DNA of 64,000 bases, taken from contig CAJNDS010001324.1 of the NCBI GenBank assembly GCA_905221605.1, forward strand, positions 121,001 through 185,000, read 5' to 3'. A model generated the notes under the pieces. The model saw only the letters and a list, made by a program, of their open reading frames with translations, was not told where the DNA came from and made no database searches. Of this stretch, positions 43,870-56,369 are shown in pieces (position 1 is the stretch's first letter; each line of letters starts with the position of its first letter). The translations under genes were made by a program, and so were the position numbers. The DNA comes from Symbiodinium natans (Eukaryota; Sar; Dinophyceae; Suessiales; Symbiodiniaceae).

Positions 43870-46800
43870 TCAGAAGGAGACGTCGACCGCCTGGACGGTG
43901 GGCCCCTCGTTTCCGTCGGCTTCCTTGGCAAAGCATTTGTGGATGATGCCCTCCAACGCCTGTGACTTGGGCTTGCTCTGCGTCGCCTCCACGTTGGTGA
44001 GGCAGCGGCGGATGGCAAATGCGAAAAGGTAGAGGAGAACCGGAGCCACGGCCACGAAAACGGTAGCGCTCGCCAGGACTGCGACGGAGACCGTGTTCCC
44101 GGCCTGCAGCAGGATTAGGACTCCCAGCGATAGCGCGTAGAGAAGAATTTCCCAGTCGTTCACAAACTCCCAACGGTTTGCCTTCATCAAGCCTGCGAAC
44201 GCCAACAACCCCATCAGCACGAAGGAGCATTCTATCGTCCTTGAATCGGAGTTCCCGGAGTCTCTCGGAAGGGTCATGACTGCCACTGTCATCGCCACCC
44301 TGAAGAGAGTCCGCAACCATGACCATGAGCAGGACCAGAACAGCTCTAACAGGAAGAACCACTTGCTCTTTGGGTAGAGCTCTTGAACCTTCTCGGCCAT
44401 GTCTGCAATGTCAACGTCCAAGTGCTCCGTCCCTTTCGGTACCTGGGGGCCGTCGGTGCCATTGCCTTCTTTCTGCTCAGTGAGCGCCACCATCTTCAGG
44501 GCAAGCTCTGCCATATCCTGCTCCTTCTTCTCGAGCACGTGGGAGTTGAACCGTTGCCAGACCTCCTTCCGGGATGCTGGCGTCTGGAGGTGCTCGGTGA
44601 AGGTCGGGAAGTCTTGCACCGCACGGCGCAAGGACCCGGAGTGGCCCTTCAGATGCTTGGTCCAAGGTTCCGCGAAGAGCACGTACCAGTGGACTCGGCC
44701 GCTTGAGGTCACACCTTCACCTTCACCACACTGCCACTTCCAGGTCCTCACCATGGCAAAGAATACCAAAGACAGCAGCAAGCTCCAAACCGAGAGATCG
44801 GCTATGGAGACGTAGGCTAGCCTCTTCCACTCCTCTGAGCCGTCCTGATGGAGCAGAGGGAACAAGAGCCGAGATGTAGACAGGGAGCAGATTCAAGCAA
44901 GCCTAAGCCTAAGCCATCCCGCAACATCCCAAACCCGTCCTTGAAGCCGCAATACAACAGAGGATCCTCAGCCAGGCACATCCGCCCAGATTCGCATCTC
45001 ACGCAGTTGACGAAGATCAGGTCCAGCCTGAATCGAGCAGTAATCAGGAGCATGATCAGGAAGGAGGTGCTTTCCATCAGTATGCCTGTGAGGTGGGTCT
45101 TAGTGGTCTTAGTAGCCTTTGCCATGACGAACTGCACAAGCACCAGCACCATGTTCCCCAAAACGATTGCCCAGTGCAAGCACCAGTCTAGAGACCAGTT
45201 GTTGATGAAAGAACTGCCCAGAGAACAGTGTGTGAACACGCTGGTATCGAAAGCAGCGAGGGTCACGATGGCTTTCCAAACATCCTGAAGGGGCCCTGTG
45301 CTCGATTGCCAGTTCGGGAACAACGTAAACACCCACAGGAACTGCAGGACTGCAATGGCTGCAAAGAACAGCGTAGCTTCGGCTTCCATTGTCATGGCCT
45401 GCCCCAGCCGTCCCAAGACCTTCTTGTGATGCCTGCAGACCTCTCGGAAGCTGGTATTCAGGACATCCGTGGCAGCCTCCCATCGCAGGATCACCATGGT
45501 GGCAAGCAAAGCCAGGACTAGAACAATCCGTCCCATGATGCTAAGGACCTTCTGGAATCCGCTGCACTGGTAGCATACGGCGTTTGTCATGTAATGGTCC
45601 TCTGCACATGGCACACATCGAACACCATCCGGAGCCCTTCCAGCGGCACATTCATTGGTGGATGTTGTGCTGCCCGCCAGGCAGGAGTCTGAAGGAAAGC
45701 AGCTCCAGAAGGTTCGCGCGTCAGGACTCCAGTGGCCGTGGGACGAGTGAGGCTGAAAATCAGCCCCGGGGCACACCGCATTGGCCATGCAACTTATGCA
45801 AAGTCCGTCATCCTTGTAAAAGCCCTCCTTGCAAGTGCACTGGGAAGATTGCGTGGCACCTTCAGCCGGCGTTGTCCAATTCGCTGGGCAAGCGCTGCAC
45901 GCGCGCTGCCCGATCGAAGGATTCCAAAACCCTGGCAGGCACAATGCGCAACGTTCCCTCAAATAGCCTGGGCCAGACACCGGGTCCTCATCGGTCTTGA
46001 AGCTGCCTGCCGGGCAGCTCTCGCAGCAAGTCTCAACCGTGACGTCCGTGGAGTTTTCCTGGCCCAAGGCAAACTCCCAACCCGCAGGGCACAGCAAAGT
46101 AGCACACGTTGGAAGGCAGCAGCTCGTCACGTCCAAATTTGTGGAAGACTGGTTGGCAGGGTTGGCGGTGAAACCTTCGGGACACTGGTAGACTGCACAA
46201 GTTGCCGCACAGCAGTTCGACTGAGAGACATTTGTGGAGGTCTCTTGGTCGAGAACTGGCGAGTAGCCAGCGTTACAGGCGAGGCTGGCACAGGTGGCCT
46301 CACAGCATGTTTCCTGGTTCACCACAGTTGACGTGAGCTGGCTGAGATCAGATACATATGCGACGGGACAGCTGAATGTTGCGCAAGTTGCATCGCAGCA
46401 GGCTCCCGTTGAGACGTCGATTGAGGCGGATGCAACCAGGTCGGGCAGATAGCCAGAGGGGCATTGAAAAGCAGCACACGTCGGCTGGCAGCAGTCTGAC
46501 ACAGAAAGATCGGTGAGGGCTGATTTTGCTGGATCTGCGACATGACTCATCGGGCAAGCAAAGAGCGCACATGTCGGACGGCAGCAGTTGTCCAAGGTCA
46601 CTGTGGTCGAGGGTGTCTGGGCGGGATCCACGACAAAGCCTCCATAGCATTGGAAGGTGGCACAAGTGTCTTCGCAACAATGCGACTGAGTCACCAGTGT
46701 AGAGGACTGGCGATGCGCAATTGCTTGGGTCCCTGCTGGGCATGTCAGAGTCGCACACGTTGCCGAGCAGCAGCTACCAAGAGACACGGCAGTGATGGAA

Positions 46801-49340
46801 GAGGACTCGTCCACCGGAAGGTAATTTGCAGGGCATGTGAATGTGGCACATGTGGCCTCGCAACATGTCTCAGTTGTGAGATTGGTGCTGCTGACAGCAG
46901 CTGGGTTTGGCACATAATCTGCCGGGCACGTAAACAGGGCACACGTGTCCTGGCAGCAGTCACTTACAGACACGCTCGTAGAAGTGGCCTGGGAGGCATC
47001 TGCAACTTGCCCGTCTGGACATGGAAACACAGCACAGGTCGCCAAGCAGCACTCGGAGGTACTGGTTCCAAAGTTGGAGCTGATTTCCACATAGCCTGCA
47101 GGGCACACGCTGAGCGCAGCACATTGAGCTGTGCAGCATTCCTCTGTGTACACCAGCGTGGACGCAGAGTTGGACAGGTTTGCTACAAATCCTGTAGGGC
47201 ACGAGAAAGTTGCACAAGTGGCTTGGCAGCAGCTCTGCTGACTGAGATCAGTGGCCAGCCTGCGGTCTGGGTTGGCCACATAATCTGCAGGGCAGGTGAA
47301 TGTGGCACAAGTGGCTTGACAGCAGTTGGACTGGGTCACCGTAGTTGATCGTGAAAGCAATGGACGAGCTATGTAATCTGCAGGGCATGTGAAAGTGGCA
47401 CATGTCGCTTTGCAGCAGCTGGACTGGGACAGCGTGGTGGACGCCAGCCCTGCAAGGTCTGTCACATAGCCTGCAGGGCACGTGAAGGTAGCACAGGTGG
47501 CTTCGCAGCAACTTGCTCGCGACAGTACGGTGGAGGCACTCTGAGCTGGATTTGCAACATAACCGTCCGGGCACCCAAATGTGGCGCAGGTCGCCTCACA
47601 GCAGTTCGAAACGGAAATCTCGGTGGAGGCGCTGTTGGCAAGGTTTGGGCTGTAGCCAGCAGGGCATTGGAAAGATGAACACTCTTGCACGCAGCAGGAG
47701 GTCTGTGAGACTGTGCTAGGCGTGCCAGAAACTGGCGTGAAGCCAACTGGACACGTGAAAGCCAGACAGCTATCGAGCTTGCAACATGCCTTGTTCGAGA
47801 CGATTGTGCTCTGCGCGAAGGCAGGATCATTCACGTAACCGATTGGGCACGTGAAGCCTGCGCACGTCTGAATGCAACAGCTGGCATCGGTCAGAAGCGT
47901 GGAAGCTGCCCGCGTACTGTCAACCACAAAACCACTGGAACATGTGTACGATTGGCATGTGCCTTCACAGCAATCTGATGTGCTCAGGCTTATGGCAGAC
48001 ATAGCTGACAGCTTCGGAACAAAGGATGCAGGACATGTGAACGATGCACAGGACGGAGAGCAACAAGTCTGGAAATCCAAGGTTGTCGCCTGGCTGTTGC
48101 CTGGATTGGGCGCGTACCCAAGGGGGCATGAAAATGATGCACAGGATGGCAAGCAGCAGTTTTCCTGTCGCACATCAGTTGAGCCCGACTTGGCTGGATC
48201 GGGCACAAAGTTGGCTTGGCATGACAAGCCAGAGCATGTGGGCAAGCAACACTCCAACACCGTCAGTGTTGAGGAATTCTCGTTGCTTGTGTCAGGAACA
48301 TGATCTGCCGGGCATGAGAAGCGAGAGCAAGATTCCACGCAGCAAGTTTGCTGCGACACCGGCGCACTCGTCAGCATGCTCGGATTCCTCACGTAGCCTG
48401 AGGGACAGTCGAAAGCGCTGCAAGTCATTTCACAGCAGTCGGCATCCGACACAACCGTAGAGGCCAACTTCGCTTGAACAGGAATGTGCCCTGCTGGGCA
48501 AGTGTGAGCTGCGCAAGTCCTCAAGCAGCAAAAGTCTTCACTCACAGCAGGAGCCTCCGCAGACTGTTGGATGAATCCAGGCTGGCAGGGATGGTATGCC
48601 TGTGCACATGTTTGCACACACTGGGGAATGGTCTCGAGCGCTTCATAGGTTCCGTTGTTGCAAATGTAACCTCCACCACTCGGGATAAATCCTGTTGCAC
48701 ATGGAACCGCACAAAGGAAGCCATCAAAGGCATTGTTGCAGGAACTGAGATCTTGGGAGTTGTTGACAACGGGCACAGTTGGGCATGGATTGCCCGCTTG
48801 CGCGAGAGAAACACCAAGAACAACCCCGCGGGCTTCTCCCATTCGCCTCACTAAAGCAGTGGCACCTCCATACCTGGGGGCGAAGTTGATATCAGTGTTC
48901 TGAACTTGAACCTTCACAACCCCGCTCGAAAAATCCGAGAGCCCGCCCACAGCATACATGCCAATGACGCCCTTATCCGCGATGGCATCACAGGAGTCTG
49001 CCGGGATGACACTGTCATCTGGAGCCACTGCGTAGCACGTGATGACGGCATCGCCTGGAAGCAGGCCTTTTGCCACACAGTCTGTCAGCATGTCCACAGC
49101 TGGCGGGTTGCTCTGACAGCCAGCTCCGCGGGCAACGCTGCCACGGCATGTCTGCGTCAAGCTGGTCATCACAGGTGTACCTTGTTCGCGTGTCAGCACC
49201 ATATCTCCAGAAGCACTACCGGTCAGGCTGTGGTAGGTTCCCAAAATCACTTTCAGCTGGCCAGGGTTTGATGGAGAAGTTGCGGCGCAAAACAGCGAGG
49301 AATGGGCTTGTGCAAGCTGGGCCCATTGTGCAATGAGCAC
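43870..49340 (-). CDS. Array copy D: intact Cys-repeat multipass membrane protein
   Basis: Exons 44940-49340 and 43870-44844 with the conserved 95-nt intron between them. The architecture is identical to copy B: signal-like stretch, N-terminal domain, 28 double-Cys repeats, GCC2/GCC3-like region and about nine membrane helices. Diagnostic residues (ANFVPD...RQEN, SAMSAIS, AGFTCP, GTPSTVS, VTDLAG, EDTCATF, TGACCDA) match B, not A or C. It differs from B at only a few sites, such as ...NAVCYQ for NAECYQ and the C-terminal DVSF for DVAF. The spacer to copy C's 5' end is under 0.8 kb. Confidence 0.82.
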
Positions 49341-50111
49341 AAGGACTGCACATGACCTCAGGACAAAGCTGTCGGATTCTGTCGAATCCCTCGACTTTGG
49401 GGCTTCAGTGTCTTACATTACGGATCCTTCAAGACCCAAACATGTGTCTCCATGCTCTTGTGCCACTTGCGCAGCAAAGGAGTGTGCAAACTGAAAACGC
49501 TTAGCCGCTTGGCTGCCAAACCATGAACTCTCACGATGGGCAAAAGAAAAAAAACGATGCGACAAGCTCCGTACCTCACCTGAGGGCTTGGGGACTTGTG
49601 GCCCGAATGGAACAAGCCCTGAGGTCGCGGCGACGCCATGATGGACTTGAGATAGCAGTCTTACGAGATTTCTCGCCTATCAGTCTAAATCAGCTTGGAG
49701 CCAAAGGGCCTGGTTTGAGCATGCAGCATACTCCAAGCGTGCACGTTCACGAACTGACAAAAGCAGATCAAAGATCATCAGAGCACATCCAAGTGAAGTG
49801 ACCATTTCATGTTTCCGGAGAAGCTCAGTTCCGCTGCACCCGGGCTGCTTGGCAGCGCACATGTGAAGCAGACAGGGTCTTTTTTTCTTGGCATGGGTCG
49901 GGAGCTGGGCATGGGTTTTCTCAAGTGCCCAGCTTTTTTCGACCGACCGCCACTTTCTCACAGCTGCCATCGAGCAGCCTGCAGCTCCGCACGTCTCGGC
50001 CAAGCCGTTCTTGCCACGACCAGACACGCATTTGCAGCAGAAAATCAAAAGAAGAAGGGAGAAAATGATTCCGGTGGGAACCATCAGGCGTCAGCTCAGG
50101 CTCTATAGGGT

Positions 50112-53100
50112 TCAGAAGGCGACGTCGACCGCCTGGACGGTGGGCCCCTCGTTTCCGTCGGCTTCCTTGGCAAAGCACTTGTGGATGATGCCCTCCAACG
50201 CCTGTGACTTGGGCTTGCTCTGCGTCGCCTCCACGTTGGTGAGGCAGCGGCGGATGGCAAATGCGAAAAGGTAGAGGAGAACCGGAGCCACGGCCACGAA
50301 AACGGTAGCGCTCGCCAGGACTGCGACGGAGACCGTGTTCCCGGCCTGCAGCAGGATTAGGACTCCCAGCGATAGCGCGTAGAGAAGAATTTCCCAGTCG
50401 TTCACAAACTCCCAACGGTTTGCCTTCATCAAGCCTGCGAACCCCAACAACCCCATCAGCACGAAGGAGCATTCTATCGTCCTTGAATCGGAGTTCCCGG
50501 AGTCTCTCGGAAGGGTCATGACTGCCACTGTCATCGCCACCCTGAAGAGAGTCCGCAACCATGACCATGAGCAGGACCAGAACAGCTCTAACAGGAAGAA
50601 CCACTTGCTCTTTGGGTAGAGCTCTTGAACCTTCTCGGCCATGTCTGCAATGTCAACGTCCAAGTGCTCCGTCCCTTTCGGTACCTGGGGGCCGTCGGTG
50701 CCATTGCCTTCTTTCTGCTCAGTGAGCGCCACCATCTTCAGGGCAAGCTCTGCCATATCCTGCTCCTTCTTCTCGAGCACGTGGGAGTTGAACCGTTGCC
50801 AGACCTCCTTCCGGGATGCTGGCGTCTGGAGGTGCTCGGTGAAGGTCGGGAAGTCTTGCACCGCACGGCGCAAGGACCCGGAGTGGCCCTTCAGATGCTT
50901 GGTCCAAGGTTCCGCGAAGAGCACGTACCAGTGGACTCGGCCGCTTGAGGTCACACCTTCACCTTCACCACACTGCCACTTCCAGGTCCTCACCATGGCA
51001 AAGAACACCAAAGACAGCAGCAAGCTCCAAACCGAGAGATCGGCTATGGAGACGTAGGCTAGCCTCTTCCACTCCTCTGAGCCGTCCTGATGGAGCAGAG
51101 GGAACAAGAGCCGAGATGTAGACAGGGAGCAGATTCAAGCAAGCCTAAGCCTAAGCCATCCCGCAACATCCCAAACCCGTCCTTGAAGCCGCAATACAAC
51201 AGAGGATCCTCAGCCAGGCACATCCGCCCAGATTCGCATCTCACGCAGTTGACGAAGATCAGGTCCAGCCTGAATCGAGCAGTAATCAGGAGCATGATCA
51301 GGAAGGAGGTGCTTTCCATCAGTATGCCTGTGAGGTGGGTCTTAGTGGTCTTAGTAGCCTTTGCCATGACGAACTGCACAAGCACCAGCACCATGTTCCC
51401 CAAAACGATTGCCCAGTGCAAGCACCAGTCTAGAGACCAGTTGTTGATGAAAGAACTGCCCAGAGAACAGTGTGTGAACACGCTGGTATCGAAAGCAGCG
51501 AGGGTCACGATGGCTTTCCAAACATCCTGAAGGGACCCTGTGCTCGATTGCCAGTTCGGGAACAACGTAAACACCCACAGGAACTGCAGGACTGCAATGG
51601 CTGCAAAGAACAGCGTAACTTCGGCTTCCATTGTCATGGCCTGCCCCAGCCGTCCCAAGACCTTCTTGTGATGCCTGCAGACCTCTCGGAAGCTGGTATT
51701 CAGGACATCCGTGGCAGCCTCCCATCGCAGGATCACCATGGTGGCAAGCAGAGCCAGGACTAGAACAATCCGTCCCATGATGCTAAGGACCTTCTGGAAT
51801 CCGCTGCACTGGTAGCATTCGGCGTTTGTCATGTAATGGTCCTCTGCACATGGCACACATCGAACACCATCCGGAGCCCTTCCAGCGGCACATTCATTGG
51901 TGGATGTTGTGCTGCCCGCCAGGCAGGAGTCTGAAGGAAAGCAGCTCCAGAAGGTTCGCGCGTCAGGACTCCAGTGGCCGTGGGACGAGTGAGGCTGAAA
52001 ATCAGCCCCGGGGCACACCGCATTGGCCATGCAACTTATGCAAAGTCCGTCATCCTTGTAAAAGCCCTCCTTGCAAGTGCACTGGGAAGATTGCGTGGCA
52101 CCTTCAGCCGGCGTTGTCCAATTCGCTCGGCAAGCGCTGCACGCACGCTGCCCGATCGAAGGATTCCAAAACCCTGGCAAGCACAATGCACAACGTTCCC
52201 TCAAATAGCCTGGGCCAGACACCGGGTCCTCATCGGTCTTGAAGCTGCCTGCCGGGCAGCTCTCGCAGCAAGTCTCAACCGTGACGTCCGTGGAGTTTTC
52301 CTGGCCCAAGGCAAACTCCCAACCCGCAGGGCACAGCAAAGTAGCACACGTTGGAAGGCAGCAGCTCGTCACGTCCAAATTTGTGGAAGACTGGTTGGCA
52401 GGGTTGGCGGTGAAACCTTCGGGACACTGGTAGACTGCACAAGTTGCCTCGCAGCAGTTTGACTGAGAGACATTTGTGGAGGCCTCTTGGTCGAGAACTG
52501 GCGAGTAGCCAGCGTTACAGGCGAGGCTGGCACAGGTGGCCTCACAGCATGTTTCCTGGTTCACCACAGTTGACGCGAGCTGGCTGAGATCAGATACATA
52601 TGCGACGGGACAGCTGAATGTTGCGCAAGTTGCATCACAGCAGGTTCCTGTTGAGACGTCGACTGAGGCAGATGCAATCAGGTCAGGCAGATAGCCAGAG
52701 GGGCATTGAAAGGCAGCGCACGTCGGCTGGCAGCAGTCTGACACAGAAAGATCGGTGAAGGCTGATTTTGCTGGATCTGCGACATAGCTCATCGAGCAGG
52801 CAAAAAGCGCACATGTCGGACGGCAGCAATTGTCCAAGGTCACTGTGGTTGAGGTTGTCTGGGCGGGATCCACAACAAAGCCTCCGTAGCATTGGAAGGC
52901 GGCACAAGTATCTTCGCAGCAATGCGACTGAGTCACCAGTGTAGAGGACTGGCGATGCGCAATTGCTTGGGTCCCTGCTGGGCATGTCAGAGTCGCGCAC
53001 GTTGCCGAGCAGCAGCTACCAAGAGACACAGCATTGATGGAAGAGGACTCGTCCACCGGAAGGTAATTTGCAGGGCATGTGAATGTAGCACATGTGGCCT

Positions 53101-54931
53101 CGCAACATGTCTCAGTTGTGAGATTGGTGCTGCTGACAGCAGCTGGGTTTGGCACATAATCTGCTGGGCACGTAAACAAGGCACACGTGTCCTGGCAGCA
53201 GTCACTTACAGACACGCTCGTAGAAGTGGCCTGGGAGGCATCTGCAACTTGCCCGTCTGGACATGGAAACACAGCACAGGTCGCCAAGCAGCACTCGGAG
53301 GTACTGGTTCCAAAGTTGGAGCTGATTTCCACATAGCCTGCAGGGCACACGCTGAGCGCAGCACATTGAGCTGTGCAGCATTCCTCTGTGTACACCAGCG
53401 TGGACGCAGAGTTGGACAGGTTTGCTACAAATCCTGTAGGGCACGAGAAAGTTGCACAAGTGGCTTGACAGCAGCTCTGCTGACTGAGATCAGTGGCCAG
53501 CCTGCGGTCTGGGTTGGCCACATAATCTGCAGGACAGGTGAATGTGGCACAAGTGGCTTGACAGCAGTTGGATTGGGTCACCGTAGTTGATCGGGAAAGC
53601 AATGGATGCGCAATGTAATCTGCCGGGCATGTGAAAGTCGCACATGTCGCTTTGCAGCAGCTGGACTGGGACAGCGTGGTGGACGCCAGTCCTGCAAGGT
53701 CTGGCACATAGCCTGCAGGGCACGTGAAGGTAGCACAGGTGGCTTCGCAGCAACTTGCTCGCGACAGTACGGTGGAGGCACTCTGAGCTGGATTTGCAAC
53801 ATAACCGTCCGGGCACCCAAATGTGGCGCAGGTCGCCTCACAGCAGTTCGAAACGGAAATCTCGGTGGAGGCGCTGTTGGCAAGGTTTGGGCTGTAGCCA
53901 GCAGGGCATTGGAAAGATGAACACTCTTGCACGCAGCAGGAGGTCTGTGAGACTGTGCTGGGCGTGCCAGAAACTGGCGTGAAGCCAACTGGACACGTGA
54001 AAGCCAGACAGCTATCGAGCTTGCAACATGCCTTGTTCGAGACGATGGTGCTCTGCGCGAAGGCAGGATCATTCACGTAACCGATTGGGCACGTGAAGCC
54101 GGCACACGTCTGAATGCAACAGCTGGCATCGGTCAGAAGCGTGGAAGCTGCACGCGTACTGTCAACCACAAAACCACGGGAACATGTGTACGATTGGCAT
54201 GTGCCTTCACAGCAATCTGATGTGCTCAGGCTTATGGAAGACATAGCTGACAGCTTCGGAACAAAGGATGCAGGACATGTGAACGACACACAGGACAAAG
54301 AGCAACAAGTCTCGAAATCCAAGGTTGTCGCCTGGCTGTTGCCTGGATTGGGCGCGTACCCAAGGGGGCATGAAAATGATGCACAGGATGGCAAGCAGCA
54401 GTTTTCCTGTCGCACATCAGTTGAGCCCGACTTGGCTGGATCGAGCACAAAGTTGGCTTGGCATGACAACCCAGAGCATGTGGGCAAGCAACACTCCAGC
54501 ACGGTCAGTGTTGAGGAATTCTCGTTGCTTGTGTCAGGAACATGATCTGCCGGGCATGAAAAGCGAGAGCAAGTTTCAACACAGCAAGTTTGCTGCGACA
54601 CCGGCGCACTCGTCAGCATGCTCGGATTCCTCACGTAGCCTGCGGGACAGTCGAAAGCACCGCAAGTCATTTCGCAGCAGTCGGCATCCGACACAACCGT
54701 AGAGGCCAACTTCGCTTGAATAGGAATGTGCAATGCTGGGCAAGCGTGAGCTGCGCAAGTCTTCACGCAGCAAAAGTCTCGACTGACAGCAGGAGCATCC
54801 GCGGACTGTTGCATGAATCCAGGCTGGCAGGGAAAGTATGCCTGTGCACATGTATGCACTGTTGTCGTTGACGACGTTGTCGTTGACGTCGCCGTGCTAG
54901 TTGTTAATGATGTTGTGGCCGTCAGCAACTG
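50112..54931 (-). CDS. Array copy E: Cys-repeat membrane protein with a different N terminus
   Basis: Exons 51182 to about 54928 and 50112-51086. It has the same 28 repeats, Cys-rich region and membrane helices as the other copies, but the roughly 240-residue N-terminal domain is absent. Instead repeat 1 (HTCAQAYFPCQPGF) is preceded by a Thr/Ser linker (TATTSLTTSTATSTTT), and upstream sequence is unrelated to the other copies. TCTCAG at 54929-54934 is a good acceptor, and phase-0 donors exist at the end of the RCC1-like region (e.g. GTCAAG at 55011-55016, giving an 88-nt intron), so this copy is probably the 3' part of an RCC1-Cys-repeat fusion gene. It is more diverged than A-D, especially in repeats 1-7 and 20-25. 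Confidence 0.72.
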
Positions 54932-54989
54932 AGATCTCAAGACATGATCTACATCATTTACGCACACTTTCAAAAGGCGGCTTTCGGAC

Positions 54990-56309
54990 CTAGATACTAT
55001 CAGTTCTCAGCTTGACGCGAACAGCTGAGCCCAGGACGGTGAGCCAGTGTTCTCCGTCAGTTCCCCAGCTCAGGACTGAGCTGTTCGAAAAAACGAAGGC
55101 AAAGTTGCGCTCATTGGAATGAAGGTCAACCACGTCGGTGAGATCGAAGTGAGCGTTTGCATCCCCACCATAAAGAGCTCCCCAAGCCACAACCGTGCCA
55201 TCTGCCTTCAGGGCAGCGAAAGCCCTCCGTGTCGAAACCAGCTTGTCTACGTTGATCAATTGGGCGCTGACGCTGCCGGAGTTTCCACCCCAGTTAGAAC
55301 CGTAGCCAGACGGGCCCGCTGTCACGACCGTGCCGTCTGTCTTGATTCCGGCAAAGGCCCAAGTCTGTGATGACGTAAGGCTAAGCACATTTGTCCACAG
55401 GGCACTGAACGCGCCCCAAATGACGACTGTGCCGTCCGTCTTCTTGGCAGCAAAAGCACGTGGACACGAGTACAAGGCCTCCACATTTGTCAATTGGGCT
55501 GCGACACTGCTGGAATCTCCACCCGCACTTGCCTGGCCCCAAGTCACAACGGTGCCATCCGCCTTTAGCGCACCAAAAACACTGGGGCCACCATGGACCA
55601 GGCGCACATTTGTCAATTGCGCACTGACGCTGCTGGAGTCTCCTCCGTCGGCTGCCTGTCCCCAAGTCACTACCGTGCCGTCTTCTTCGCGGCAAAGGCC
55701 CAAGAAGTTGAAGCGATCGTCTCCACATTTGTCAGCTGGGCACTGATGGTGCTGGAGTCTCCTCCGTAGCTATTCGCGCCCCCAGTCACTACTGTGCCGT
55801 CTACCCTCAAGGCGGCGAATGCTCCGTTCGCTGTCGAGAAGATCTCAACCACGCTCGTCAATTGGGCCGCGACGCTGCTGGAGTCTCCACCACTGCCCGG
55901 ATCTGCCCGGGTGGCCCCATGTCACGACGGTGCCGTCCGTCTTCACGGCGGCGAAGGCCCGTCCGGTGGTATAGATCGCATCGACATTCGTCAATTGGGC
56001 ACTGACGCTCGCAGAGTTTCCACCATCACCAACACCCCAGGTCACCACGGTCCCGTCGGATTTCTTGGCAGCGAAAGCTCCTCCCCTCGCTCCAGTGATC
56101 ACCTCCACATTCGTGAGTTGGGCAGCAACACTGGAGGAATCTCCACCATTACTGGCCCGGCCCCAGGTGGCGACGGAACCATCCATCTGCCTGGCTGCGA
56201 ATGCACGATCGGTCCAAGAGACCACGTAAGTGGGCCCGGCAGCCCCTGCCATGCTAAGCACCATGAAAGCCAGGACGTGAATCACAACCATGTTGCAAAC
56301 CTGGGCCAT
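54990..56309 (-). pseudogene. RCC1-like repeat ectodomain (5' part of copy E gene), two frameshifts
   Basis: It begins with an N terminus (MAQVCNMVVIHVLAFMVLSM...) that has a signal-peptide-like core. About ten repeats of some 50 residues follow, with the core DGTVVTWG...GGDSSSVSAQLTNV, typical of RCC1/ATS1-type beta-propeller blades. The reading frame shifts near 55900 (a one-base change within CCCGGATCTGCCCGGG) and again near 55690 (loss within AAGAAGACGG). Either these are real lesions that silence the gene, or they are sequence errors. After repair the frame could splice, phase 0, into the Thr-rich linker of copy E. A secreted or surface beta-propeller is inferred. Confidence 0.7.
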
Positions 56310-56310
56310 C

Positions 56311-56366
56311 GGGTAGACTCCGGTAGACTCCGGTAGACTCAGGCAGACTCAAGTAGACTCAAGTCG
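56311..56366. repeat. GTAGACTC(C/A)G short tandem repeat
   Basis: About five degenerate 10-11-bp units (GTAGACTCCG, CAGACTCAA) immediately upstream of the RCC1-like start codon, possibly in its 5' region. Confidence 0.85.
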
Positions 56367-56369
56367 AAA

